Assembly: GCA_964534845.1 (NCBI GenBank)
Contig: CAZHPV010000008.1
Coordinates: forward strand, 4,076-68,075
DNA length: 64,000 nt
DNA from: CALCKU01 sp964534845
GTDB lineage: Bacteria > Pseudomonadota > Alphaproteobacteria > Caulobacterales > Maricaulaceae
Direction: 5' to 3'
A program made the translations under genes and the position numbers. Below the pieces are notes generated by a model, which was not told where the DNA came from, searched no databases, and worked only from the letters and a program-made list of their open reading frames with translations. This document shows, piece by piece, positions 53,340 through 62,187 of the stretch (its first letter is position 1; every line of letters starts with the position of its first letter).

Positions 53340-53370
53340 TCATCAAAGCTACTAATCAATCATCAAAGCT
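53333..53370. repeat. Two 18-bp direct repeats upstream of fdsG
   Basis: The unit TAATCAATCATCAAAGCT occurs twice without a mismatch, at 53333-53350 and 53353-53370, a period of 20 bp or nearly two helical turns. The proximal copy overlaps the likely -35. It has the look of a tandem operator for the regulator of formate dehydrogenase. Confidence 0.8.
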
Positions 53371-53463
53371 GCGCGAACCGATAATATAAGTGTTACCAAT
53401 AATAGACATTTGATTGGGCGTTTTTAATTATCCCGAAGTCCTAATTTATCATAGCGGCTAATG

Positions 53464-54615
53464 TCATGGCTTGTTTTGGAGATATTGCGTCGCCACCCAT
53501 TTGTGAAAATTATGCGTCGGACCGTCCATAACAGGCGAGAACTTACCCCCGTCAAACTTAACCCCGTAACGTCCCTTTTGCATACCTTCGACCACGCCGA
53601 TATCTTCTTGAAATACGCCCTGCCATATACGCGCATTTTCAGCGCACATGTCCTGCCACGCCGCAGTCTTAATATCAGCCTTTGCATAAAATAGAGAGAC
53701 GCGCTCATGAGTCACATCCGGACCTTTAGGGATAAGCAACATGGCAAAAGCGTGATCGCGGTGCACACCTAGTAAAATATTTGGAAAACACGCGACATAT
53801 TCGCCCTGTTTGTCCCAAATGCCGGACAAGCCCTCAAAGTCAGGAAAGGTCTGTCCGTTCTTGCCCACAAGCTGACGATAATTTCGCGTCCCTTGGCCGG
53901 AATAATCCGGATGGTTATCAATATTGTAATGCACATCAATCGGCGAAATTTTATTAAGCTCTGGATGAATCCACGGCAAATGGTAAGACTCACAGTAATT
54001 TTCCACGGCGAGTTTCCAATTTGAGGCCAAAGTCATCTCGAATTGTGACTCCGCACCCCCCGGATAATAGCTTTGATCAAACTCGCCCCAGCGTGCGATT
54101 AAATCGGCGTGAGCAATTTCAAATGCCGGCGCATCACCGGAAATATTGACAAAAACAACACCCTGCCAAACATGGCTGCGTATCTTAAAAAGACTCAATG
54201 TTTCCGGCTTAACCGCCTCATGGCTATCAATATCCAGCCCGCCAATAAAAGGCGTGCGCACAAGATCACCCATCTCGCTATAACACCAGCTATGATAGGG
54301 ACATCTTATCGGCCCCTTTAGGCGTGTCGGGGCCTCGACCAATATCATCCCTCTATGGCGACACGTGTTCTGAAAAACATTCAATTCGCCAGAGCGCGTC
54401 CTTACCAGCAAGAGCGGCATGCCCATAAAATCGACGGGCACAGCATCCCCCGCTTGGGCGGCATCATGGTCAAAACCTATAGCGGCCCAATTTTTGAAAA
54501 ACACTGTGTCGCGCTCTCGCGCATAAATTTCATCAGAAATATAATGCGCATTTGGGAGACCTCTCGCCTCACCTATTGGCGCTAAAACAGGTTCAAGCTG
54601 ATCCAATAAAGTCAT
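53464..54615 (-). CDS. Rieske oxygenase alpha subunit, quaternary-amine type
   Basis: The 383-residue protein has a Rieske 2Fe-2S site (C85, H87, C105, H108 in CRHRG and CPYHSW) and a mononuclear iron site (H212 and H217 in YHLPWIHPEL). The residue bridging the two centres, three before the first His, is Glu209 rather than the Asp of classic dioxygenases. A Glu there is known from carnitine oxygenase CntA and relatives acting on trimethylammonium compounds. Glycine betaine, carnitine or stachydrine are likely substrates. No reductase partner (GbcB/CntB) is adjacent. It is next to a LysR gene on the same strand. Confidence 0.85.
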   Translation of the reverse strand: MTLLDQLEPVLAPIGEARGLPNAHYISDEIYARERDTVFFKNWAAIGFDHDAAQAGDAVPVDFMGMPLLLVRTRSGELNVFQNTCRHRGMILVEAPTRLKGPIRCPYHSWCYSEMGDLVRTPFIGGLDIDSHEAVKPETLSLFKIRSHVWQGVVFVNISGDAPAFEIAHADLIARWGEFDQSYYPGGAESQFEMTLASNWKLAVENYCESYHLPWIHPELNKISPIDVHYNIDNHPDYSGQGTRNYRQLVGKNGQTFPDFEGLSGIWDKQGEYVACFPNILLGVHRDHAFAMLLIPKGPDVTHERVSLFYAKADIKTAAWQDMCAENARIWQGVFQEDIGVVEGMQKGRYGVKFDGGKFSPVMDGPTHNFHKWVATQYLQNKP

Positions 54616-54637
54616 ATCCTTTTATCCTTCCTTTGCC

Positions 54638-55648
54638 TCATAAGGTGTCCACAGTGTCAGACCGGAAATTAGGCTCTTCTTCATCCCAGTTTAATTTTTC
54701 TTCCAACCAAGGTACACTTTCATAAAGCACTGGTAAACAGTCCTCGCGTAATATCCTGCGTGCTTCAAGCGCGAGCTTTAAAGGAATATCGCCGAGATTA
54801 TCCTCACGCCCCAAAAGATCAAAATGTCGATTAAAGGCCCCCTTGGTTATAGGGTGTATCTGCACGTCCGCTATGAGGTCGGGTTTTTCCAACAGGCATA
54901 AGGGCGTCGTTATACCCCATCCCATACCCTGCGCCACGGCCATTGTATGTCCGGGTGCCCGGTCAAATTCAGCAACATCTGGAAAGCGCAAACGCAGACG
55001 GTTTAACTGGCGTTCAATGCGCAAACCCATGGCTGAGCGCATCGAAATTCGCAAGAAAGGTATGTCCTTGCCGCCCCCTTCCAAGGTGACATCTCCTTTA
55101 TAATCCTTGGGAAAAATAAGCACATGCGGTTCTTGGAAAACCTTATAACGTACCAAGCCGGCTACATCATCCATGACACTGCTTGTTGTTATCATCAAAT
55201 CTATATTATGGGATATAAACTCTTCGCGGTGATAAGGGGCCAGCCCCGACCAAAACCGCCAATAGCTGGAAATTTCATGCATGGTCGCATAGAGCTTTGA
55301 ACCTAAAACGGCGGCCATACTATCCGTCATGGCAACGGTGATCGCCGCCAATCTGCGGCGCTCCATTGTTCGCGTTTCCCGAAAAGTCTCGCGCGTATCG
55401 CGCAATATTTGACGGCCCCGTTCAAGCAAAATACGTCCGGCTGACGTAAGAACAATCGGACGCACAGACCGGTCAAATAATTTCGTGCCCAGCGCGTCTT
55501 CCAAACCCGCAATGATTTGTGAAACAGCCGATTGGGTCATCCGCAGGACTTTGGCGCTTTGGGTCATCCCGCCCTGATCCGCTGTGACGACAAAGACCTG
55601 CAGGGAGCGCAAATCAAAATTACTCGGAATTTTCATAGCCAGGCTCAT
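54638..55648 (-). CDS. LysR-family regulator
   Basis: The 336-residue protein has an N-terminal winged helix (LRSLQVFVVTADQGGMTQSAKVLRMTQSAVSQIIAGLE) and a C-terminal ligand-binding domain. An ATG 12 bases inside (55636) is an alternative start. It is divergent from the DmdA-type gene and 22 bp upstream of the Rieske gene, so it may control both. Its inducer is not known; DMSP or betaine-derived compounds would fit the place. Confidence 0.88.
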   Translation of the reverse strand: MSLAMKIPSNFDLRSLQVFVVTADQGGMTQSAKVLRMTQSAVSQIIAGLEDALGTKLFDRSVRPIVLTSAGRILLERGRQILRDTRETFRETRTMERRRLAAITVAMTDSMAAVLGSKLYATMHEISSYWRFWSGLAPYHREEFISHNIDLMITTSSVMDDVAGLVRYKVFQEPHVLIFPKDYKGDVTLEGGGKDIPFLRISMRSAMGLRIERQLNRLRLRFPDVAEFDRAPGHTMAVAQGMGWGITTPLCLLEKPDLIADVQIHPITKGAFNRHFDLLGREDNLGDIPLKLALEARRILREDCLPVLYESVPWLEEKLNWDEEEPNFRSDTVDTL

Positions 55649-55895
55649 TCGGTTTAATATTAGCCCTTCTAATCATAAGTTTTACTAAACTCAACCGTCA
55701 TTTTTACCTCCGCACCATTAATTTTGTCAAATATATCGGGGTTGATCCCTGACTTTACCCCAGCTGATAATCCAAATTATATAAAATGATGATGAGATGA
55801 TTTTGAGGAAGGGCGCTTGCCTTCGTCAAATTTTTGCCTAGTAGTCAAACGCATCATGGCTTATTTTCATAAGTCTTTTCAAATATGAGACAATT

Positions 55896-57017
55896 ATGCC
55901 CCCTCATCTTTCTATATCCCGGCGCACACGTTCGACCCCCTGGACGGATAAAAACACAGAACACGGCGTGAAGGCTTATTCAGTTTATAATCGCATGTTG
56001 GTACCGACGGTTTTTGAGGATTCCGAGGCTGATTATCATCATTTGAAAAAACATGTTCAAGTCTGGGACGTCGCCTGCGAACGCCAGGTTGATATCAAAG
56101 GGCCTCAAGCCGCAGAGCTGGTGCAAATGCTGACCCCGCGCAATCTTGGCAAAATGAAACTGGACCAATGCTATTACATCCCTGTCGTGGACGAAAAGGG
56201 CGGTATGCTTAACGATCCGGTCGCCGTCAAGCATAGTGACGATCACTGGTGGATTTCTTTAGCCGATTCAGACTTGCTTTTATGGTTGAAAGGCCTAGCG
56301 GTCGGGCGGGGTTTAAACGTCGATATATACGAACCCGATATTCACCCACTGGCTGTTCAAGGGCCGAAATCCGACGCCCTCATGTCTAAGGTTTTTGGCG
56401 ATGAGATAACGCAGCTCGGCTTTTTCCGGCACCAAAAATACACATTCGGTGACGCATCTTACACAATTGCGCGCTCTGGCTGGTCCGTGCAGGGCGGTTT
56501 TGAAATATATGTCAATGGCGGCCCTGGTGCCTCTGTTTTATGGGATGCCCTGTTTGAAGCAGGATCAGATCTGGACGTGCGGGCGGGCTGTCCCAACCTT
56601 ATCGAGCGCATAGAAGGCGGGCTGCTATCTTACGGCAATGATATGACCTCGGAAAATACGCCCTTTGAAGCCGGGTTGGGACGGTTCTGCAAAGGTAAAA
56701 GCGCTGAGCTGTGTGTCGGGGCGAAAGCCCTACAAAAAGAACGTATAAACGGCCCCAAGCGCCAAATACGCGGCGTGTCTATTTCAGGTGAGCCTATACC
56801 CGCCTGTCAGGGCATTTGGCCGGTAAAGGCTGTTAACGGCCCGCAAGCCGGACACGTCATTGGCGGGGTCAGTTCAGCCGCTTGGTCGCCAGACCTTAAC
56901 ACAAATATCGCGATTGCCATGATCGATAAAGCCTATTGGGACACGGATACAAAAGTCGAAGTTCAAGCCCCTGATAAACCCCGCGAGGCCGTCGTGACCA
57001 AGCTGCCATTTGTTTAA
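55896..57017 (+). CDS. dmdA: DmdA-type DMSP demethylase (GcvT family)
   Basis: The 373-residue GcvT-fold enzyme has the DmdA-like start LSISRRTRSTPWTDKNTEHG followed by KAYSVYNRMLVPTVF. It continues with VWDVACERQVDIKGP, DEKGGMLNDPVAVK, ISLADSDLLLWLKGLAVG, GCPNLIERIEGGLLSYGNDMT and LGRFC, stretches I recall from DmdA but not from glycine-cleavage T-protein. DmdA moves a methyl from DMSP to THF, leaving methylmercaptopropionate. The length matches. It is transcribed alone, divergent from the LysR gene, across a 247-bp gap with a short CTTAT/ATAAG repeat (55860-55873). A demethylase for a related sulfonium or betaine is the main alternative. Confidence 0.82.
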   Translation: MPPHLSISRRTRSTPWTDKNTEHGVKAYSVYNRMLVPTVFEDSEADYHHLKKHVQVWDVACERQVDIKGPQAAELVQMLTPRNLGKMKLDQCYYIPVVDEKGGMLNDPVAVKHSDDHWWISLADSDLLLWLKGLAVGRGLNVDIYEPDIHPLAVQGPKSDALMSKVFGDEITQLGFFRHQKYTFGDASYTIARSGWSVQGGFEIYVNGGPGASVLWDALFEAGSDLDVRAGCPNLIERIEGGLLSYGNDMTSENTPFEAGLGRFCKGKSAELCVGAKALQKERINGPKRQIRGVSISGEPIPACQGIWPVKAVNGPQAGHVIGGVSSAAWSPDLNTNIAIAMIDKAYWDTDTKVEVQAPDKPREAVVTKLPFV

Positions 57018-57066
57018 ATAAAATCGGGCTAACCCCTTCTTTAGTCACAAAATGCGCTATTTTTGG

Positions 57067-58131
57067 TCACCATTTCGCGGTCTTCGATTTTCTATAATCT
57101 CGCGGTGTTTGATTATACCAGCGCTTAAACGCCATATTCATCGCATTACCAGATGAGTAATCCATAAATTGGGCAATTTTTGCAATGGACATATCTGTAT
57201 CTTCTAATAGCCGAGCGACTTGACGCTTACGAACATTATCTAAAATATCCTGATATGTCGTATCTTCATCCTTAAGCAATCTTTGTAATTTTTTGGGGTG
57301 AAGCCCTAGACTATTTGCAACCACCCCCATCGCCGTGCCTTGAGTTCCCATAAGAGACGGTAAAATTTCCGTCACCGTTCCCGTCATTGATTTTCTTGCA
57401 AAAGGGTGTTTCTTTATCCTTCGGTGTAAATATAAATCTACCGATTTATGAAGGGCCGACATTACCAATGAATTACGATCTAGGTTTATATATTTTAAAT
57501 CCGCGCTAATCGTATTTCGCGGAGCGTTAAAAATTATAGGCGTGTCCCCAAATACTTTTTTATAAGCGTCTTGGTCATTTGGCGGCCGGTGTTGAAACGT
57601 GACCTGTTTCGCCTGAAAATCTTTCACAAAACGGAGGACTATTATGTAAATTAAGCCTGCGAGATGCTCGAGAGCTCGGCGATGCGGCCCAGACATGGGA
57701 TGAAATGTCATGGTGCAGGTGACTTCATCTTTCTCGAAATCTTCTTCAAAGCCCAGTGCAAACCCGTTCGTGTGTAATTTTTGATATTGGGCCGCGAGAT
57801 CAGCCATCTGACGGGTCGTTTTTACATTTTTAATGATATGGACCATCGGACCTGTATTAGAAAAGTCCTCGTCATGGTTAAGGGCCATACCCAGACCAAA
57901 ACAGGGATCATTAGCGATCTTGGCCGACTCTTCATGCGCGGCACATCTTTTTACCCAGGACGTAAACCCTAATTTTTTTTCCTCAGCCGTGACATCATCA
58001 TCATAGTCACTCCATATAGCAGCAACCTCATCACCCCATGTTTTTGCGATACTCTTTAGCTTGCGTTCAGAGGGTTTCGGCGTAATCCGCCAGTATAAAT
58101 TAAAGTCGGGATGATCTTTAGAACTTTTCAT
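57067..58131 (-). CDS. AraC-family regulator with arabinose-binding-like N-terminus
   Basis: The 354-residue protein has a large N-terminal effector domain (about 20-215) of the kind in OruR/ArgR-like AraC proteins and a C-terminal HTH pair (about 255-350: GVVANSLGLHPKKLQRLL and IAKIAQFMDYSSGNAMNMAFKRWYNQTPRDYR). ATG 58131 is preferred to TTG 58149. It converges on the dmdA-type gene. Its target is unknown. Confidence 0.85.
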   Translation of the reverse strand: MKSSKDHPDFNLYWRITPKPSERKLKSIAKTWGDEVAAIWSDYDDDVTAEEKKLGFTSWVKRCAAHEESAKIANDPCFGLGMALNHDEDFSNTGPMVHIIKNVKTTRQMADLAAQYQKLHTNGFALGFEEDFEKDEVTCTMTFHPMSGPHRRALEHLAGLIYIIVLRFVKDFQAKQVTFQHRPPNDQDAYKKVFGDTPIIFNAPRNTISADLKYINLDRNSLVMSALHKSVDLYLHRRIKKHPFARKSMTGTVTEILPSLMGTQGTAMGVVANSLGLHPKKLQRLLKDEDTTYQDILDNVRKRQVARLLEDTDMSIAKIAQFMDYSSGNAMNMAFKRWYNQTPRDYRKSKTAKW

Positions 58132-58224
58132 GAAATAGCCCACACTCAATACATGGCTTCAAAACAAATATAGTATTATGCTCGGCTTTATTACTGGAAT
58201 GGTCATAGCTTTTCACTCAGCTTA

Positions 58225-58692
58225 TTATGAGCCGTGCATGGACGAGAAAACCAATTTTGACGACGTTAATCTATTGAAGGTGAAAAGCAACTGGTCGGTC
58301 ACGTGGCGAGCCTCTTTCATTATTGAGGCGACCGCAGTATTCCTTGCCCGAATTTTATCCACTTTAATGCTATAGCTTAAGTGACGACGAATAGGTAATT
58401 TCGCAGAATGTCTGAAACTGAGGTCTATATATAAACTTTGACTAATATCTATAAGCCTTGTTTTTTTGGGAAATAGAGACATTGATTTGTTACAATGAGT
58501 AAATGAGTTGGTTTCAATGTGTATATTCGCAATTAACGGGTCTTCAAAGATACTTATTCTTCTGACCGTATATCCGTCTATATCCAGCCCTGATGCGATT
58601 TTATGAATAATGTCCAAATTTGAATGAGGCAGAGCTGGTATTTCTACTAAGCCTACAATCATTGTAGATTGCCGCCTCTTCTTCACATACAT
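58225..58692 (-). CDS. Hypothetical protein, 155 residues
   Basis: No family was recognised. ATG 58692 has AAGAGG seven bases upstream, a good ribosome site; earlier frame residues (to 58752) look non-coding. The protein is basic and soluble with alternating strands and helices (MIVGLVEIPALPHSN, LIANIHIETNSFTHC), without signal peptide. Codon use is more AT-rich than in neighbouring genes, so it may be a recent arrival or a decaying gene. An overlapping plus-strand frame (58178-58375) lacks a ribosome site and is not annotated. Confidence 0.5.
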   Translation of the reverse strand: MYVKKRRQSTMIVGLVEIPALPHSNLDIIHKIASGLDIDGYTVRRISIFEDPLIANIHIETNSFTHCNKSMSLFPKKTRLIDISQSLYIDLSFRHSAKLPIRRHLSYSIKVDKIRARNTAVASIMKEARHVTDQLLFTFNRLTSSKLVFSSMHGS

Positions 58693-58928
58693 AGCAACGC
58701 CTCTTATAATATTCCCAATCCTTAAGAGGACTGGGCACAAAATAGCGCCCATTTTTCACCCTGCTTGCCTTAGCGAGCAGAATGCACTCTTACCCATAAG
58801 GCTAAAGTAGATAGGGGTATCAAGAGATTCATATCTAATGAAAAGTCTGATATGTCCTTAAATATGTATTTGTTAAGCTATTTGCTGGGTGCCCATGTTT
58901 ATGTCCTATAGCGAAATCCGAACCGGGC

Positions 58929-59819
58929 CTAACCGGTCAAACGCCGGTTGATCTCGGCAATATGGTCCGGGCCGACCTCGCAGCACCCGCCGATAATCTT
59001 GGCTCCCATACGCGCCCAGCCCATGGCGTAATCCGCATATCTCTGGGGGGTGAGGTCTTCGCGAGCTTTAAGGCCTGCAACTGTGCCGCCTGCATCCAGC
59101 GCGGCGATAGATTGAAACCCATTGGCATAGGCCCCCACATTATCGAATCCTTTGACCAATAGGGGTAGCGCCTTATCCATGGTTTCCGGCATGGAACAAT
59201 TTGCCAAAATTGCCGCTGCGCCCAAGGCGGCCACCTCGGATATAGCCGTGCTCAAATCCTCACCAGACCGTAACTGGGCCGGGGCGCTATCATCGAGGGT
59301 AAAGCTTACCCATACGGGCAGACCCGTTTCTTTGGCGGCGGTTACAGCAGCCTTGGCCTCTCTGATCGTGGAGAGTGTTTCGCATATAAACATATCGACG
59401 CCCTGTTTTTGCACGGCCACCAATTCACGATACGAGGCAAGACAGTCCTCAAAACTCGGGGCAAGTTCGGCTTTATAACTGGCCATAATCGGGGGCAAAC
59501 ATCCGGCGATTTTAACCTCCCGCCCCGCCGCTTTACGCGCTGCATGAGCCACCTCAATCGCGGCTTTATGGATAGGCTTAAACAGATCAATAGAAGCATC
59601 CCGCTTCAAACGTTCTGGCGTGGCGGTATAATTATTGAGCACAATAAGCTCGGCGCCCGCATAGATAAAATCCTTGTGCAAATCCAAGACCAGTTCGGGT
59701 CGGTCCAGCAATATACGCGCCGACCATAAAGGCGTCGGCTCTTGGCCAGACCGCCGGATAAGTTCTTGGCCCATCCCGCCGTCAACCAAAGTAATATTCA
59801 AAGCCGGTTTTACAGACAT
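58929..59819 (-). CDS. Homocysteine S-methyltransferase family protein
   Basis: The 296-residue TIM barrel of the homocysteine/betaine-homocysteine methyltransferase family shows zinc ligands in ANCSMPE and GGCCEVGP, and an N-terminal LVDGGMGQEL. It would methylate homocysteine from S-methylmethionine, SAM, betaine or a sulfonium such as DMSP. The methyl donor cannot be told from sequence. It is a single gene; a 20-bp inverted repeat overlaps its likely promoter. Confidence 0.88.
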   Translation of the reverse strand: MSVKPALNITLVDGGMGQELIRRSGQEPTPLWSARILLDRPELVLDLHKDFIYAGAELIVLNNYTATPERLKRDASIDLFKPIHKAAIEVAHAARKAAGREVKIAGCLPPIMASYKAELAPSFEDCLASYRELVAVQKQGVDMFICETLSTIREAKAAVTAAKETGLPVWVSFTLDDSAPAQLRSGEDLSTAISEVAALGAAAILANCSMPETMDKALPLLVKGFDNVGAYANGFQSIAALDAGGTVAGLKAREDLTPQRYADYAMGWARMGAKIIGGCCEVGPDHIAEINRRLTG

Positions 59820-59856
59820 ATGCGCTTCCTTTTTCCTGACCTTATTATAAAAAACA

Positions 59857-59876
59857 TATGTATGGAATTATACATA
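59857..59876. promoter_or_regulatory. Inverted repeat over the methyltransferase promoter
   Basis: TATGTAT and ATACATA form a perfect 7-bp repeat around six bases. The minus-strand TATAAT (59872-59867) lies within it, about 50 bp before the homocysteine methyltransferase start. The position suits a repressor operator. The binding protein is not known. Confidence 0.5.
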
Positions 59877-60005
59877 AAGTAAGAAATACAAATATTAGCC
59901 CGCTAACAGTAAGCTCTATTCCCTTGGCGCTTAGCCCAACCCACAACAATCCGCTCCAGCTTGCCAAACCGCAAGAGCCTGTGGAACGTCAATTGCGCGT
60001 AGGGC

Positions 60006-60641
60006 CTATTTATCATCCATAAAATCTTTAAGCAGGTCCGCATAGGCCGCCTCGCCTTGCCAATAGGGTGTGATTTGTATCAGGCTGTGAAACACGCCCT
60101 GATCTATGAGGGATTTGGGCGGGGCCGTCGCAAAGCGCAGATCGTGATATTGCAGCCAAAAGGTAAAATGCTGGGCCAGCCGTCCTGCAAGAGCGGCTTT
60201 CTCCCCATCATCAAAAGCCAAAAACCCGTCCGCTTCCAATGTGCTCAGGAGGGTAAATCCCGTGCGTTCTTTTAAAGACAGGATACGCGAAAACGGCCCG
60301 CGCAAGTCCGGAATACGCGCAATGAGCTGTGACTGGTTTTTATAAAAAAACCGGAAATCGAAAATCTCTTCAAAAATAATATAGAGATAGACCCAATTAT
60401 CCTCGAGCTTAAGCGGCGCGCTGATCGGTGAGGTTAAGACCTGTTTGATCTCAACTTCGAAATCCGCAAAGAGCGCACTGATAATCTCGTCCTTGCCCTT
60501 ATAGTGATAATAGAGATTGCCGGGGCTGATTCCCATGACAGAGGCGATGTCTACGGCGCTGACTTCGCTCTCGCCTTCATTGTTAAACAGGCCCAGCGCG
60601 GTGCGTAAAATTTTGTCTTTAGTTTTGGAGCGCTTTGCCAC
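60006..60641 (-). CDS. phaD: TetR-family regulator, PhaD-like
   Basis: The 211-residue protein has an N-terminal TetR helix-turn-helix (KDKILRTALGLFNNEGE; AVDIASVMGISPGNLYYHYKGKDEI) and a helical C-terminal ligand domain. The N-terminal half strongly recalls Pseudomonas PhaD, the activator of medium-chain PHA operons, and it lies last in phaC-phaZ-phasin-phaD, 8 bp after the phasin gene. It likely senses a CoA ester from fatty-acid turnover. It could still be an unrelated TetR regulator. Confidence 0.8.
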   Translation of the reverse strand: MAKRSKTKDKILRTALGLFNNEGESEVSAVDIASVMGISPGNLYYHYKGKDEIISALFADFEVEIKQVLTSPISAPLKLEDNWVYLYIIFEEIFDFRFFYKNQSQLIARIPDLRGPFSRILSLKERTGFTLLSTLEADGFLAFDDGEKAALAGRLAQHFTFWLQYHDLRFATAPPKSLIDQGVFHSLIQITPYWQGEAAYADLLKDFMDDK

Positions 60642-60649
60642 AATGACAC

Positions 60650-61165
60650 TTAAGTTTTAGGTGTCGTCTTTTGTGTGCGTATGCGTTTCGTCGATGATTT
60701 CTTTACAGGCTTTTTGACAGGTTTTTTTGCCGTTTTATTCCCGGCTTTTTTTGTTGTCTTTTTTGAAACGGGAGTGCCTTCCAAAAGGGCTAAAATTTTG
60801 TCCAGTTTGGCTTCAACCAGATCAAGACGCGCACTGACATCGCCCGCCGCCTCGCCAGAGCCCATTAAGCGTGAGCGCATGGATTTTATCCGCTCATCCA
60901 AGTCCAAATTCGGCACGTCGAAATTCGGGACATTGGCCTTTTCCATCAGGTTTTTGCCTTTCACCTCGACGACTTTTTCAATCATCGTACCCTTTTGCAC
61001 AAGGTCTTCGAAAATCTCGCCGCCTTTACCACTGACATCTTTTAAGGCTTCCTGGGCTTCGCTAAAAGCCCGGCCATAGGCCCCAATACCCGCCAGCCAT
61101 ATACGGCGCGCCGTCTCGCTGGTGCTGCGTGGTTTACTCTCTTCCTTTTTCTTCTCATCAGACAT
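60650..61165 (-). CDS. PhaF/PhaI-type phasin with basic tail
   Basis: The 171-residue protein has an N-terminal granule-binding helix region (ETARRIWLAGIGAYGRAFSEAQ, about 17-38), a coiled-coil-like middle and a Lys/Ala/Pro-rich C-terminus (about 130-171, with repeated KKPVKKPVKK). This matches Pseudomonas PhaF, whose histone-like tail binds DNA and helps share granules between daughter cells. It lies between phaZ and phaD. Confidence 0.88.
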   Translation of the reverse strand: MSDEKKKEESKPRSTSETARRIWLAGIGAYGRAFSEAQEALKDVSGKGGEIFEDLVQKGTMIEKVVEVKGKNLMEKANVPNFDVPNLDLDERIKSMRSRLMGSGEAAGDVSARLDLVEAKLDKILALLEGTPVSKKTTKKAGNKTAKKPVKKPVKKSSTKRIRTQKTTPKT

Positions 61166-61196
61166 GGCAAATAGCTCCCATTTTTAAGTTACGCCC

Positions 61197-62084
61197 TTAA
61201 TGACTTAACACCTCTGCTACGGAGGGCAGTCTGACCGGCTCTATATGCGGCACGGCAACCTCCGGTTCCCCGAAGAAATCCCGAATAAGTTCGATGGTTT
61301 TATCCCGACGGGTCAAAAGAAAGAGGTGTCCCGCCCCTTCGATTATTTTTAGCGTCGAGCGCTTGAGTAACATTTTTAAAATCTTGCCATTGGCAACGGG
61401 GACAATATGGTCTTTCTCACCCATAATGATCAGCGTCTTGGCTTTGATGCGACGAATAAAGGGTATGGTAGAATAGCCCGTCATTGCCCCTAACTGATAG
61501 AGATAACCCTTCATGCTGGGCGGTGTCATGTTAATAGAGAATTCCGTGACGCCTTCGCTGGCGGCATCACCGTAAAGCGTCTCGAAATTCTTGGCAAGAA
61601 AATCGCGGTCAATATAGCGTTTGGGCGACACCATTTTTGAAATCGCTTTAGGACTACCGGGCACCATTGTTACGCCCGTCGTCGTTGCGCAGAGGACAAG
61701 ACGTTTCGTCATTTTTGCATTTTGCCAAGCAAATTGCTGGGCTGGCCCGCCGCCCCAAGACACGCCCAAAACGTCGACTTTTTCATAACCGTTTTCTAGT
61801 AAAATCTGTTTGGCAGCTTTAGCCACCCACCACGGACGATAAGGCACAACAGGATCAGGCGAGCCCCCCACACCGGGCATGTCAAAGGTGATAATATCGC
61901 GGCCAGTAAATGTATCAGCAAAAGTCTGCGCGATTTCCAGATTGGCCCCTATTCCATTAAAAAATAAAAGCGGTGTTCTTTTGCCCTCGCCTTTATCCAC
62001 CCCGGACCATATGGCGACGCGCAATTTCTGATTTCCCACTTTTGTGAAAAATATGCGCGCCAGATTGGGTGTATACTGTGTCAT
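61197..62084 (-). CDS. phaZ: Intracellular PHA depolymerase, PhaZ-like
   Basis: The 295-residue alpha/beta hydrolase has the nucleophile elbow GVSWGGG, an oxyanion region FFNGIGANLE, an Asp in MGEKDHIVP and His in GAGHLFLLT. Together with its place after phaC it matches the medium-chain PHA depolymerase of pseudomonads, which releases hydroxyacids from granules. No signal peptide is present, as expected. The gap to phaC is 103 bp. Confidence 0.85.
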   Translation of the reverse strand: MTQYTPNLARIFFTKVGNQKLRVAIWSGVDKGEGKRTPLLFFNGIGANLEIAQTFADTFTGRDIITFDMPGVGGSPDPVVPYRPWWVAKAAKQILLENGYEKVDVLGVSWGGGPAQQFAWQNAKMTKRLVLCATTTGVTMVPGSPKAISKMVSPKRYIDRDFLAKNFETLYGDAASEGVTEFSINMTPPSMKGYLYQLGAMTGYSTIPFIRRIKAKTLIIMGEKDHIVPVANGKILKMLLKRSTLKIIEGAGHLFLLTRRDKTIELIRDFFGEPEVAVPHIEPVRLPSVAEVLSH

Positions 62085-62187
62085 TCAAAGCCTTGCGTTA
62101 TTACATATAATAGATGGTGAGGTTTAACATAAAGGTAAAGGGCTGACCTCTCACACCTTCACACATTTTGGTTACGCCTGCGTGCGA

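Noticed and set aside
55896..57017. Glycine cleavage T-protein (gcvT)
   Set aside because: No gcvH or gcvP nearby and the N-terminus and internal motifs are of DmdA type.
58178..58375. 65-codon plus-strand frame near the hypothetical gene
   Set aside because: Overlaps the better-supported minus-strand frame, lacks a ribosome site and has no recognisable features.
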